A stretch of DNA of 51,822 nucleotides from Rhodobiaceae bacterium (lineage in GTDB: Bacteria; Pseudomonadota; Alphaproteobacteria; Rhizobiales; TMED25). The DNA lies in NCBI GenBank assembly GCA_002699615.1, contig PAAM01000019.1, positions 20,936 to 72,757 on the forward strand, in the 5' to 3' direction. Each line of letters starts with the position of its first letter. Within the stretch, counting starts at the first letter, position 1. The notes under the pieces were generated by a model. The model was not told where the DNA came from. It ran no database searches and worked only from the letters and a program-made list of their open reading frames with translations. Below are positions 8,619-17,243 of this stretch, piece after piece. A program made the position numbers and the translations under genes.

Positions 8619-9821
8619 CTATTTTTTATCGTAGTGATCAAGCCCGTACATATAATTTGATGCTTTTAAGAATAAAGTTCTATTTACACCATCCGAGTGT
8701 AGCCATCCTGCCGCATCTCTGAGTAGTTTAGAGACTCCAAACTCCTTCATATAACCGTGACCACCATGGATTTCCATTGTCCATGTAGCAATTTTCCACA
8801 CGGCCTGACTCGCCATTGCTTTTGGCAATGCGCCCAATGTCCAATCCCAACCTTGTTCCTGGTTGTCAGCTAAATAACACGCTCGATGCGTATACGACCT
8901 AGCAGCATCAAGTAGCATTCTCATCTCACCTAATTGAGCTCGAATTCCATCATGCTCAATGAGGGGTTTCCCTCCTTGCACTCTTATTTTGGCCCATTGT
9001 TCGGCTTTTTCATATAGAGCGACCCCAACACCCAAGCAGCTTGATGCTGCGAATGAATTACTAGATGGAAAGAATTTTTGTAATAGTTGAAATCCCTTAC
9101 CAACTTCACCAACAATGTTTTCATCTGGAATAAAACAATCTTGAAAGATTAATTCGGCGTTATTTGCAAGATTCTCGCCTAACTTATCGTGTACACGACC
9201 AATGGTGAAACCTTCACGACCGCGCTCTAGCAAGAAGCATGTGGTGCCCTCTAGCATTGGTTTACCCTTGTCAGTTTGAACAAATAAGAGATAATAACTT
9301 GCTCTGTTACCGTTCGAAATGAAATGCTTCATTCCATTTATTACGTAGCCCCCATCAACTTTCTCAGCGGATGTCCTAAACGGAGTTGGATATGGCAAGA
9401 AATAGTTTGATGCATTATCGGGTTCAGTTATCCCAATGGCTAGAACCGCTTCTGGATCTTTTGAATATGGTATTAAAGTTCTCTCGGCCTGCTCTTCATT
9501 TAGAGCTTTCTCCATTATAGTTGCAAGTTTCATGGTTTGGGCCATCACAACAGAAACCCCCACGTCTCCAACTGCTAGCTCTTCGACTACCATCGCGGTT
9601 GTTAGTGAGTCTAAGCTTAAACCGCCATATTTTTCGGATAGCGTCATAGTGCGAAGTCCAAGTTTGTCTGCTTCCTTAACTATATCGCCGCAATATCTTT
9701 CTTCAGGTGTACCCATACCGTCTAGATCTACTGAAACAGGTTTAACAACATCATCAACAAACTTTTTAACAGTTTCTAGTATTGCTTTTTGTTCTTCGGT
9801 TTGAATAAACATTTCATGCAT
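8619..9821 (-). CDS. acyl-CoA dehydrogenase family flavoenzyme
   Basis: 400 aa FAD enzyme of the acyl-CoA dehydrogenase family with the N-terminal helical, middle beta and C-terminal helical domains. Visible motifs include LSEKYGGLSLDSLTTAMVVEE, AIGITEPDNASNYF (the ITEP flavin/substrate segment), FISNGNRA and the C-terminal IHGGHGYMKEFGVSKLLRDA. The catalytic base is normally the Glu of YEGT. Here the aligned segment reads HSDGVN, with D377 at the Glu position, so catalysis may differ from ordinary beta-oxidation enzymes. The start is probably ATG at 9821, with a second ATG at 9812. It is the first gene of a two-gene operon with the GST and diverges from the polyamine-type transporter. Confidence 0.9.
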   Translation of the reverse strand: MHEMFIQTEEQKAILETVKKFVDDVVKPVSVDLDGMGTPEERYCGDIVKEADKLGLRTMTLSEKYGGLSLDSLTTAMVVEELAVGDVGVSVVMAQTMKLATIMEKALNEEQAERTLIPYSKDPEAVLAIGITEPDNASNYFLPYPTPFRTSAEKVDGGYVINGMKHFISNGNRASYYLLFVQTDKGKPMLEGTTCFLLERGREGFTIGRVHDKLGENLANNAELIFQDCFIPDENIVGEVGKGFQLLQKFFPSSNSFAASSCLGVGVALYEKAEQWAKIRVQGGKPLIEHDGIRAQLGEMRMLLDAARSYTHRACYLADNQEQGWDWTLGALPKAMASQAVWKIATWTMEIHGGHGYMKEFGVSKLLRDAAGWLHSDGVNRTLFLKASNYMYGLDHYDKK

Positions 9822-9900
9822 TGATCATCTTCCCTTAAATGAATTTATGTACTTAATATATATAGTAATTTCTGAGTAGAAAACAAACGAAAAAATAAAT

Positions 9901-9937
9901 TTGACATAAAGTTAAAAGCTGATATTGATTTTAACTT
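9901..9937 (+). promoter_or_regulatory. candidate promoter and operator for the ABC transporter operon
   Basis: A perfect -35 hexamer TTGACA lies at 9901-9906, and a weak -10 (TATTGA, 9923-9928) follows with 16-bp spacing. An inverted repeat with perfect 9-bp arms, AAGTTAAAA (9909-9917) and TTTTAACTT (9929-9937), brackets the -10 region across an 11-nt centre. Its position over the core promoter fits a repressor operator for the potD-like gene, whose ribosome site begins at 9972. Confidence 0.45.
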
Positions 9938-9983
9938 GGGATATCTTGAAGATTAACGAGTATTTCTGTATGGAGGTGTTTAA

Positions 9984-11054
9984 ATTCGTAATAAATATCA
10001 CATATCTAGAAGAAATTTTTTAGCCGGTACATCCGCTACAGCAATCGGCCTTACCCTATCACCATTTAACTTACTAGCCAATGAGCAAAAACAACTCAAT
10101 TTTTATAACTGGGATGATTATATTGGTGAGGATACACTGTCTGACTTTTCTGATTTTACCGGAATAAAGACGCAAATTGACTTTTTTGCAGATAACGATG
10201 AATTATTCTCAAAACTAAGGGAAGGTAACCCTGGCTATGATATAATCGTTCCCTCTGATATATATGTAGAAAAAATGGTCAAAGCTGGAATGCTAGAGAG
10301 GATAAACCAAGATAAGATATTAAATCTTGAGAATATTGATAAAAAATTTTTGAACCCAACATTTGATCCCAACAGAGATTACTCAATACCGTATATGTGG
10401 GGTACAATCGGCATTGGCTATGATAAAAAAAGAGCTGGCAATCCCCCTAACTCTTGGTCATATATGTATGAGTCAGATACTTACTCAGGAAATATTTCGC
10501 TTCTATCTGAGGCGACTGATGTAATTGCATGCGCCCTAAAGTATTTAGGCTATTCTGCAAATACACGAAACCCAAGAGAATACAGTGAGGCAGAAGAATT
10601 ATTAATTAATCAGAAAAAACATATCAAAGTTTTTGCTGAAGATAATGGTCAAGATTTACTTGCCTCTGGAGATGTTATCTTGGCTCAAGAATATAACGGC
10701 GATATCGCTCAGGTTATGCTTGAGGATGATAACATCAGCTATATCGTACCGAAAGAGGGTAGTATAATTTGGGAGGATTGCCTTTGTATACCTAAAGACG
10801 CACCACACAAAGAAAATGCTCACAAGTTCATTGATTTTATTCTGCGTGCTGATATTGGCGCAGAGCTGGCGGACTACATTCAATATGCAACCCCAAATAG
10901 AGCTGCAAAAGATTTAATGGATGATGAATATAAATCAAACCCTGCTATATTTCCACCAGATGAGACTGTAAAATTATGCGAAAATATGCTTTACCAAGGA
11001 GAAGAAGTAAGTAGGATGATCCAAGATACTTGGACTCGTATACTTGCTTCATGA
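9984..11054 (+). CDS. potD: polyamine-type ABC transporter substrate-binding protein (PotD/PotF-like), ATT start
   Basis: Periplasmic binding protein of the spermidine/putrescine family, 356 aa. The mature part opens LNFYNWDDYIGEDTL and has DIIVPSDIYVEKMV and YSIPYMWGTIGIGYD, all typical of PotD. An ATG-based reading would begin only at 10275 and lose about 97 conserved residues. The open frame extends to the stop at 9981-9983. The first codon after it, ATT at 9984, lies exactly 7 nt downstream of a GGAGG (9972-9976). From there the protein begins with a twin-arginine signal (HISRRNFLAG, then a hydrophobic stretch ending LLA). No ATG, GTG or TTG exists in frame before the RR motif. The start is therefore ATT, unless an assembly error hides an ATG. 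It is the first gene of the potDBCA-like operon. Confidence 0.9.
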   Translation: MRNKYHISRRNFLAGTSATAIGLTLSPFNLLANEQKQLNFYNWDDYIGEDTLSDFSDFTGIKTQIDFFADNDELFSKLREGNPGYDIIVPSDIYVEKMVKAGMLERINQDKILNLENIDKKFLNPTFDPNRDYSIPYMWGTIGIGYDKKRAGNPPNSWSYMYESDTYSGNISLLSEATDVIACALKYLGYSANTRNPREYSEAEELLINQKKHIKVFAEDNGQDLLASGDVILAQEYNGDIAQVMLEDDNISYIVPKEGSIIWEDCLCIPKDAPHKENAHKFIDFILRADIGAELADYIQYATPNRAAKDLMDDEYKSNPAIFPPDETVKLCENMLYQGEEVSRMIQDTWTRILAS

Positions 11055-11086
11055 GTTACTCATGATCGCATTTGAAAGACATAATT

Positions 11087-12016
11087 ATGGCTAGTTGGGC
11101 AGTGAGGAGCAAATTTTTCCTCCTCCTACTTTTGCCTGGTCTATCGTGGCTCATTATCTTTTTTTTAATCCCGTTACTTATCGTTTTTTCAATGAGCTAC
11201 GGTCAAAAAGTAGACATAATTGATATTGATTACAATTGGAATTTGCAAAACTACGTTCGTGCAATGGATGGTATCTATTTATTGACACTATTTAAATCAT
11301 TGTTAATTAGTGTCATCACAACCTTTTTTTGTCTACTTATCGCAACTCCGGTTGCTTTCTATATTAGCTTCTCATCATCAAAAATAAAATCAATTCTATT
11401 GGTTTCTATATTGCTTCCACTGTGGACTAACTTGCTAATTAGAACATACTCACTCATCGCGTTACTCAGAACAAAAGGGCATGTGAATAATACCTTGGAA
11501 AACATATGGGAGTCTACTAACCATCTTTTAAGCTTCTTGCGTTTGGCAAACTATAATTTAATTGGCGAAAGTTTCATTCCTCTAAGTTTGATGCATAATA
11601 ACTTTTCCGTAATCCTTGGTTTGTGTTACATTTATGTTCCTTTTATGATAATCCCAATTTATCTTGTATTAGAGAAGATTGACAGAAATATTCTTGAGGC
11701 AAGTTATGATTTAGGGGCAAGTCATAAGACAACTTTTTTCAAAGTAATCTTACCAAATATTAGTGTTGGAATTGCGTCGGGTATAATCTTAGTATTCATC
11801 CCGTGCCTTGGCTCTTTTATCATTCCGGACTTACTGGGTGGGGCTGACTCACAAATGATTGGAAACATAATTGAAAGACAATTTAAATCTGCAAATGACT
11901 GGCCCTTCGGCTCCGCGCTATCATTTATTTTGATTTATATAACAATAATAATTTTAGGACTCAGATATGTCTGCACTAAACTTTACTCACGACTTTACCA
12001 AAGAGGTATTTCATGA
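11087..12016 (+). CDS. potB: polyamine-type ABC transporter permease (PotB-like)
   Basis: Inner-membrane permease with six predicted hydrophobic segments, about 310 aa. The N-terminal segment FFLLLLLPGLSWLIIFFLIP and the EAA-loop motif ILEASYDLGASHKTTFFKVILP, which contacts the ATPase, are clear. The start is ambiguous: TTG at 11072 gives five extra residues, while ATG at 11087 has a GAAAG upstream and is preferred. It overlaps the next permease by 4 bp (ATGA). Substrate class is inferred from the operon partners. Confidence 0.88.
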   Translation: MASWAVRSKFFLLLLLPGLSWLIIFFLIPLLIVFSMSYGQKVDIIDIDYNWNLQNYVRAMDGIYLLTLFKSLLISVITTFFCLLIATPVAFYISFSSSKIKSILLVSILLPLWTNLLIRTYSLIALLRTKGHVNNTLENIWESTNHLLSFLRLANYNLIGESFIPLSLMHNNFSVILGLCYIYVPFMIIPIYLVLEKIDRNILEASYDLGASHKTTFFKVILPNISVGIASGIILVFIPCLGSFIIPDLLGGADSQMIGNIIERQFKSANDWPFGSALSFILIYITIIILGLRYVCTKLYSRLYQRGIS

Positions 12017-12852
12017 GTAAAAGAATGCGACACTACACTCCAATCAATTATACAAAAAATGGCACTCTCAAATTAATAACACTCATATTTCTTGTAATTT
12101 TGTACCTGCCTATAATTAATCTAATTGTATTTAGCTTCAATGACTCAAAGAGAAACATTGTGTGGAGGGGATTTACCAGTAAGTACTATGAAAAATTATT
12201 CGAAAATGAGATGCTTTTTCTTGCTTTCTCAAACTCTATCACAATTGCAATAATTTCAACAATTATTTCAATTTTTTTAGGCCTAACAACCGCCATAGCA
12301 CTCTGGAAATTCAATTTTTATTTAAAAAAATATTACGATATTGCCCTGTTATTTCCCATAATAATTCCAGAAATTTGTATGGGTATATCAATGCTGGTTT
12401 TCTTTAGTTATATTAACTGGCCAAATTTCCAATTATGGCCATTAAATTTATCAGGCATAATCATTGCACATGTCTCATTCATTTTTCCCTTTGTTGCGAT
12501 TATAATCAGAGCAAGATTATCAATGTTGAATAGTGAAATTTTAGAGGCAGGCCAAGATCTTGGTGCAAATAAATATCAAGTAACTAGAAAAATAATAATT
12601 CCATTCATCCGCCCTGCGCTTGTAGCATCCTTCCTTCTTGCTTTCACTCTATCACTTGATGATTTTGTCATTACTTTTTTTACATCAGGCCCAAATAGTG
12701 TAACGCTTCCAGTTAAAATTTATTCAATGGTCAGATTTGGAATTAGTCCAGAAATAAATGCTATATCAACATTACTGATTTTGATAATTATAGTTTGTAC
12801 TTACTTTGCAATTAGTTTTTTATCGAAAAGTAATAGAGAGTTGGCAAAATGA
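12013..12852 (+). CDS. potC: polyamine-type ABC transporter permease (PotC-like)
   Basis: 279 aa inner-membrane permease, partner of the PotB-like protein. It shows about six hydrophobic segments, an N-terminal LYLPIINLIVFSFNDS typical of PotC/PotI, and the EAA motif ILEAGQDLGANKYQVTRKIIIP before the last membrane spans, followed by SLDDFVITFF. Start and stop overlap both neighbours as ATGA, so translation of the three cytoplasmic or membrane components is coupled. Confidence 0.9.
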   Translation: MSKRMRHYTPINYTKNGTLKLITLIFLVILYLPIINLIVFSFNDSKRNIVWRGFTSKYYEKLFENEMLFLAFSNSITIAIISTIISIFLGLTTAIALWKFNFYLKKYYDIALLFPIIIPEICMGISMLVFFSYINWPNFQLWPLNLSGIIIAHVSFIFPFVAIIIRARLSMLNSEILEAGQDLGANKYQVTRKIIIPFIRPALVASFLLAFTLSLDDFVITFFTSGPNSVTLPVKIYSMVRFGISPEINAISTLLILIIIVCTYFAISFLSKSNRELAK

Positions 12853-13937
12853 CGGAAAAGAAAACTTCCATTGAATTAAAAAAATTAAATAAGAGCTTTG
12901 GTGATATTGACGCAGTAAATGATGTTTCTCTGAAGATCACCGAAAGCGATTTTTTTACCATATTAGGTCCATCAGGTTGCGGAAAATCAACCATCCTACG
13001 ATTAATAGCCGGACTCGAAGTACAGGACAGTGGCTCGATTATCATAAATAATAGGGATTGTAGTTTTGTCCCTGCGAACGAAAGGCCAGTTAATATGGTC
13101 TTTCAATCATATGCATTGTTTCCACATCTAAATGTGCGTGAAAATATTGAATTTGGACTAAAATTAAAAAAAATAAGTGGTAAAGATATAAAAATACGAG
13201 TTGAAGAAATACTCGAGCTTGTAAAAATGGATGGTTACGAGTTCAAACTACCGTCGGAACTTTCAGGCGGTCAAAGACAAAGGGTAGCTCTTGCCCGAGC
13301 GATTGTGAATAAGCCCCAGATCTTACTTTTAGACGAACCACTATCAGCATTAGACGCAAACTTAAGAATGGAAATGCAACAAGAACTTGTGAATATACAA
13401 CGCAATCTAAAAATGACATTTATGCTTGTGACTCATGATCAAGATGAAGCACTCTCAATATCATCAAAAATTGCAATTATGGAAAATGGTAAAATAATTG
13501 AAACAAATACTGCAACAAATATGTATGAATATCCTTCAAAAAAATTTAGCGCAGAATTCCTGGGGCGAATAAATATAATAGATGGTACTTCATCAGTAAT
13601 TGACAATAAAATGATTTTTAATAGCTATGCATTTGGAAAAATTAATCTCAAACACAATATTAAATTGCCGAAAAATGGCTTGCTCGGTATTAGACCTGAA
13701 AAAATTATCATTGATACTGAAACAAACAAGCACAGAAACAGGGTTGGCATGAACGGTGTAATAACCAATTGGACCTACTATGGTGATATCAGCTACATAA
13801 CAATTGAGTTAAAGAATAAAACAAAATTTTATATCAATGTTCAAAATATCCATAGAAACTCATTACAAGAGCTAAATTTAGGAAAAAAACTATCTGCTTC
13901 ATTTGACATAAATGATCTTATAATTTTGGAAAAGTAA
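12849..13937 (+). CDS. potA: polyamine-type ABC transporter ATP-binding protein (PotA-like)
   Basis: 362 aa ATPase of the polyamine/opine/iron importer group. Walker A is GPSGCGKST (about 38-46), the Q-loop lies in MVFQSYALFPH, the signature is LSGGQRQRVALARA, Walker B is ILLLDEPLSALD and the H-loop is LVTHDQDEA. The C-terminal TOBE-like domain includes GLLGIRPEKIII. It ends the four-gene operon. Gene order (binding protein, permease, permease, ATPase) and the TOBE tail support polyamine or amine-like cargo, but the cargo is not proven. Confidence 0.92.
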   Translation: MTEKKTSIELKKLNKSFGDIDAVNDVSLKITESDFFTILGPSGCGKSTILRLIAGLEVQDSGSIIINNRDCSFVPANERPVNMVFQSYALFPHLNVRENIEFGLKLKKISGKDIKIRVEEILELVKMDGYEFKLPSELSGGQRQRVALARAIVNKPQILLLDEPLSALDANLRMEMQQELVNIQRNLKMTFMLVTHDQDEALSISSKIAIMENGKIIETNTATNMYEYPSKKFSAEFLGRINIIDGTSSVIDNKMIFNSYAFGKINLKHNIKLPKNGLLGIRPEKIIIDTETNKHRNRVGMNGVITNWTYYGDISYITIELKNKTKFYINVQNIHRNSLQELNLGKKLSASFDINDLIILEK

Positions 13938-13959
13938 TACTTTCCTATGATAAAAATTT

Positions 13960-13968
13960 TGCTATAGT
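13960..13968 (+). promoter_or_regulatory. candidate extended -10 promoter for the amidohydrolase gene
   Basis: The sequence TGCTATAGT (13960-13968) matches an extended -10 (TGn plus TATAGT) 33 bp before the amidohydrolase start codon. A good ribosome site (AGGAATGGG) follows. No clear -35 is seen, as is usual for extended -10 promoters. Confidence 0.35.
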
Positions 13969-14001
13969 ATTAAAACTCAAAACAAGATTAGGAATGGGAA
14001 A

Positions 14002-14976
14002 ATGTCGATATTTGATACTGAAAAGGTAATTGCAATTGAGGAACATTACATAGACCCGAATGTTACAAAACTGCAAGAGGAAAGCACGAAGAATACCAAA
14101 ATAAGAAATCCTAAAATGGTCGCTAGAATGGAAGATTTTGGTGGCGAGAGAATCGAAGAAATGGACGCAGCCGGCATTGATATTCAAATCCTATCGATAG
14201 CACCTCCGGGGATCCATAACTTGCCTTTAGATATTGCAGTTGACGCAGCTAAAATGACAAATGATTACCTAGCAAAAAAAATATCAGAAAACCCAAAAAG
14301 ATTCAGAGCTTTCGCATCATTACCAATGCAAAATCCAGAAGCGGCCGCGAAAGAGCTTGAGAGATCTGTTAAAGATCTAAACTTTATTGGTGGTATGATT
14401 CACGGCCTAACTAACTCACGATTTGACGACGGAAAGGAATCCTGGCCGGTATATGAAACTGCTGCAAAACTTGATGTACCCATATATTTACATCCCGGTA
14501 TGCCGCACCATGAAGTCAGAAAAACTTATTATCAAGATTACACAGAAGAATTTGCTCTGTTCCAGCAAGCAGCATGGGGCTATACAGTGGAAACAGCAAC
14601 AATGGCAATTCGGCTTGTCTTATCAAGGGTATTCGAGAAAATACCAAATCTAAAAATAATTTTAGGACATCTTGGTGAGACTTTGCCCTTCTTGTTATGG
14701 AGAGTTAACCATAATTTAAAAAGACCTGGTAACGCTCCAATAGAATTTAGAGAAGTTTTTTGTAATAATTTTTATGTTACAACAAGTGGTAATTTCTCCG
14801 ATCCGGCCCTTCTGTGCTGTATGCAAGAAATGGGAGTTGATAGAATATTGTTTGCTATCGACTGGCCCTTTATAGACAACAAGCTTGGCGCAGATTGGTT
14901 TGAAAATATCTCAATATCAAAAGAGGATAAGGTTAAGATACTGAATGGTAATGCTTCACGAATATTTAAACTATAA
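14002..14976 (+). CDS. amidohydrolase-2 family protein, gamma-resorcylate/dihydroxybenzoate decarboxylase-like
   Basis: 324 aa TIM-barrel protein of the amidohydrolase-2 (ACMSD-related) family, whose members non-oxidatively decarboxylate aromatic acids. The N-terminal metal site reads IAIEEH, with E13 and H15 in the E-x-H arrangement of gamma-resorcylate decarboxylase rather than H-x-H. The other expected ligands are His in YLHPGMPH (about 171) and Asp in LFAIDWPF (about 290). The conserved GHLGETLPFLLWRVNH is also present. Release of CO2 from a hydroxybenzoate or similar acid is the likely reaction. It lies 64 bp after the transporter operon with its own promoter candidate, and is convergent with the minus-strand operon that follows. 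Confidence 0.87.
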   Translation: MSIFDTEKVIAIEEHYIDPNVTKLQEESTKNTKIRNPKMVARMEDFGGERIEEMDAAGIDIQILSIAPPGIHNLPLDIAVDAAKMTNDYLAKKISENPKRFRAFASLPMQNPEAAAKELERSVKDLNFIGGMIHGLTNSRFDDGKESWPVYETAAKLDVPIYLHPGMPHHEVRKTYYQDYTEEFALFQQAAWGYTVETATMAIRLVLSRVFEKIPNLKIILGHLGETLPFLLWRVNHNLKRPGNAPIEFREVFCNNFYVTTSGNFSDPALLCCMQEMGVDRILFAIDWPFIDNKLGADWFENISISKEDKVKILNGNASRIFKL

Positions 14977-14993
14977 CTTAATATATCAAAAAA

Positions 14994-15596
14994 CTATAAT
15001 TCTGGAACATCCAAGCCTACCCCAACAACCTCGTCTTCGATTGGCACTCTAAATGCATCATTAAATAGATTAAGAGAGACCATGACCGTTGCAGTCAGAG
15101 CTATCTCAACCATCTGCTTTGGTGTGAAGTGGTTCTTAAAATTGTCGGCAACTTTATTTGGAATATTTGATGCATCAATCATCATATGATCAACGAAACT
15201 AAGAGCTGCCTTCTCTGCCTCTGTAAATGCATCGTTATTATCCGAGTCTTGGATGTTCTTAATTTTATCCTCATCAACACCTAATCTTCTTAGGTGCTCT
15301 ATTTGGTGAGTCGAACAATAAAAACATGTATTCCTTGTTGCAACTTTATATCTAATTAGCGCTTTAAAAGGCTTGGCAAGTTCACCTAACTCCCACGTTG
15401 ACTGCCAGTAGTTGCGCGACGCCATGCCAAAATCATCAGAATGAGCCATTGCCCGCGCGCTATTGTTTATTCTAGAACTTCCTTTAGCCTCATTTAAATC
15501 TTTGATCAGTGACATAAACTGTGAGCTGAACTTTTCGTTAGGTAATAATGGAACCAATGTATTTCCATTTAAATTCTTATCAAGTTGACTTTTCAT
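14994..15596 (-). CDS. carboxymuconolactone decarboxylase / AhpD-like protein
   Basis: About 200 aa all-helical protein of the CMD/AhpD family. The redox or acid-base centre is present as RNTCFYCSTHQIEHL (C-x-x-C-x-x-H) near residues 95-110. Members are either carboxymuconolactone decarboxylases or thiol peroxidase partners, and the CxxC points to the AhpD-like type. Two ATGs are possible, at 15611 and 15596. I chose 15596 because GGGAG at 15605-15609 is 8 nt upstream. It is the last gene of a six-gene minus-strand operon, directly after the TPP enzyme. Confidence 0.83.
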   Translation of the reverse strand: MKSQLDKNLNGNTLVPLLPNEKFSSQFMSLIKDLNEAKGSSRINNSARAMAHSDDFGMASRNYWQSTWELGELAKPFKALIRYKVATRNTCFYCSTHQIEHLRRLGVDEDKIKNIQDSDNNDAFTEAEKAALSFVDHMMIDASNIPNKVADNFKNHFTPKQMVEIALTATVMVSLNLFNDAFRVPIEDEVVGVGLDVPEL

Positions 15597-15611
15597 TTTT
15601 TTTTCTCCCAT

Positions 15612-17243
15612 TTATACTGCACTAGGCATCCTAAGATATTCACTGCCATCTAAATTTACGATAATAGAGACTGGCTTATTTAACTGCAATGCCATCTTTA
15701 TCCCCTGAACCAACTCTGAGACATTATCAGCCTCTATGGCATCTATCCCAAAGCTCTCGACAATTTTTTTATATTCAATTTTTTCAAAGCTAGTTGACTC
15801 AGTATTATATCCTTTTTTTAGTTGCTTAGATTTTACTTGCGTCAGACCATTATCAACCATTATTACTTGTATCATTGCAATGTTTAATCGCCGCCATGTT
15901 GCAAGCTCTCCTGCATACATTAAGAAGCCACCGTCGCCGACGAATGAAATGACTGGTGCACTTGGTAACGCCAATTTAGCACCCATGGCGGCGCCAAGTG
16001 AAAAGCCCATCGGCGAGAGCCCATTTGATACAAAATATTTTAAAGGCAGGTTTGTCAACCAAGCTTGGGATGCGAGTGATTTATGTGCCCCAGCATCGGC
16101 AGCTATTATAGTTTCCTCTGGAACGACCTTCCTAATCTCTTTATATACTGCTTGCGGCGCTATTCCACTTGACTCTTTATACTCCGAGCTTATCCCTAAT
16201 TCAAAATTATGAATCTTTTCGAAGCAGTCCTTTGCTTTCTCTAACCAATCTGAGTCTGTTTCTCTCTCCTCTAATAAGTTTTGTAGCGAGCGCAAAGTTT
16301 CGGCCATATTACCTTTTAATCCAACACTTACAGGCTGAAATGTTCTATCATTCACATCAGCGTCATCTATTGATATAATTGGTACTTCTGATTTATATGG
16401 TCTTATAATATCCCAACCATCCAGTCCAACTGTAATTATTAAATCAGCCTCTTTAAGCATCTCGTCGATGGGAGTCCCAAACCAACCATACATACCTAAA
16501 TAAAGTGAGTCATTACATGGGATGTTACCTACAGCTTGCAAGGTTACGCAGGCTGGTGAGTCGATTTTATGCATAAATAATAGTAATTCATTTGATATTT
16601 TCGATGCTACAGAACCAACACCAGCAACCATAATCGGCTTTTTAGATGCATTAATCAAATCGATGGCTTTATTTATAGATTTTTTATCTACGGTTATTGA
16701 TTTGTTGGCACTTGTTATTATTCTATCAATCTCAGAGTCATCAATATCGATCTCGGTAATTGCCTGCACTGGTGAGATTGGAAGGTAGACAGCTCCTGGA
16801 CGTGGATCTATCGCTATATTATATGCCCTATCTAAAAGAGTAGTTGCATTAGCTGATGTTAACTCTTCAGATAGTTTTGTAATCAATCCACCAAATGCTA
16901 CTAATGGAACTTCTTGATGTGGATTTTTTGATAAAAGTTCAGGATCTATTATTGCAGAGAAAACAATTATAGGCCTTCGGTCAAGATGAGCTGAAGCAAT
17001 ACCCGACGCGAGATTTGTTATACCAGGCCCTTTAGTAACAATTACAACACCCGGTATACCCGTTATTTCACCATATGTAGATGCCATATATGCCGCAGTA
17101 TTCTCATGATGAGTCAATACATAGTTTATACCTTGATCTGAAAATGCATTAATTAAATTAATTGTATCGCTGCCAGGTGTCCCAAATACTTGCTTCACAC
17201 CTCTCTTCTTTAAATATTTCGCAATAAAATCACAAGTGTACAT
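15612..17243 (-). CDS. TPP-dependent acetolactate synthase-like enzyme (second copy type)
   Basis: 543 aa member of the acetohydroxyacid synthase-like TPP family, clearly different in sequence from the enzyme at 3033-4721. The opening VFGTPGSDTINLINAF, the catalytic Glu in THHENTAAYMASTYGE (about 41-56) and the C-terminal Mg/TPP motif GDGGFLMYAGELATWRR through VMVDNG-type residues are all present. The biosynthetic ALS is usually paired with a small regulatory subunit. None is here, so a catabolic decarboxylase, carboligase or C-C lyase is more likely. It overlaps the DUF35 gene by one base (TAATG), indicating tight coupling. Confidence 0.85.
   Translation of the reverse strand: MYTCDFIAKYLKKRGVKQVFGTPGSDTINLINAFSDQGINYVLTHHENTAAYMASTYGEITGIPGVVIVTKGPGITNLASGIASAHLDRRPIIVFSAIIDPELLSKNPHQEVPLVAFGGLITKLSEELTSANATTLLDRAYNIAIDPRPGAVYLPISPVQAITEIDIDDSEIDRIITSANKSITVDKKSINKAIDLINASKKPIMVAGVGSVASKISNELLLFMHKIDSPACVTLQAVGNIPCNDSLYLGMYGWFGTPIDEMLKEADLIITVGLDGWDIIRPYKSEVPIISIDDADVNDRTFQPVSVGLKGNMAETLRSLQNLLEERETDSDWLEKAKDCFEKIHNFELGISSEYKESSGIAPQAVYKEIRKVVPEETIIAADAGAHKSLASQAWLTNLPLKYFVSNGLSPMGFSLGAAMGAKLALPSAPVISFVGDGGFLMYAGELATWRRLNIAMIQVIMVDNGLTQVKSKQLKKGYNTESTSFEKIEYKKIVESFGIDAIEADNVSELVQGIKMALQLNKPVSIIVNLDGSEYLRMPSAV

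Noticed and set aside
10275-11054. Short potD-like gene beginning at the first in-frame ATG
   Set aside because: The conserved PotD N-terminal domain and a Tat signal are encoded upstream in the same frame, next to a strong ribosome site; the short version would be truncated and non-secreted.
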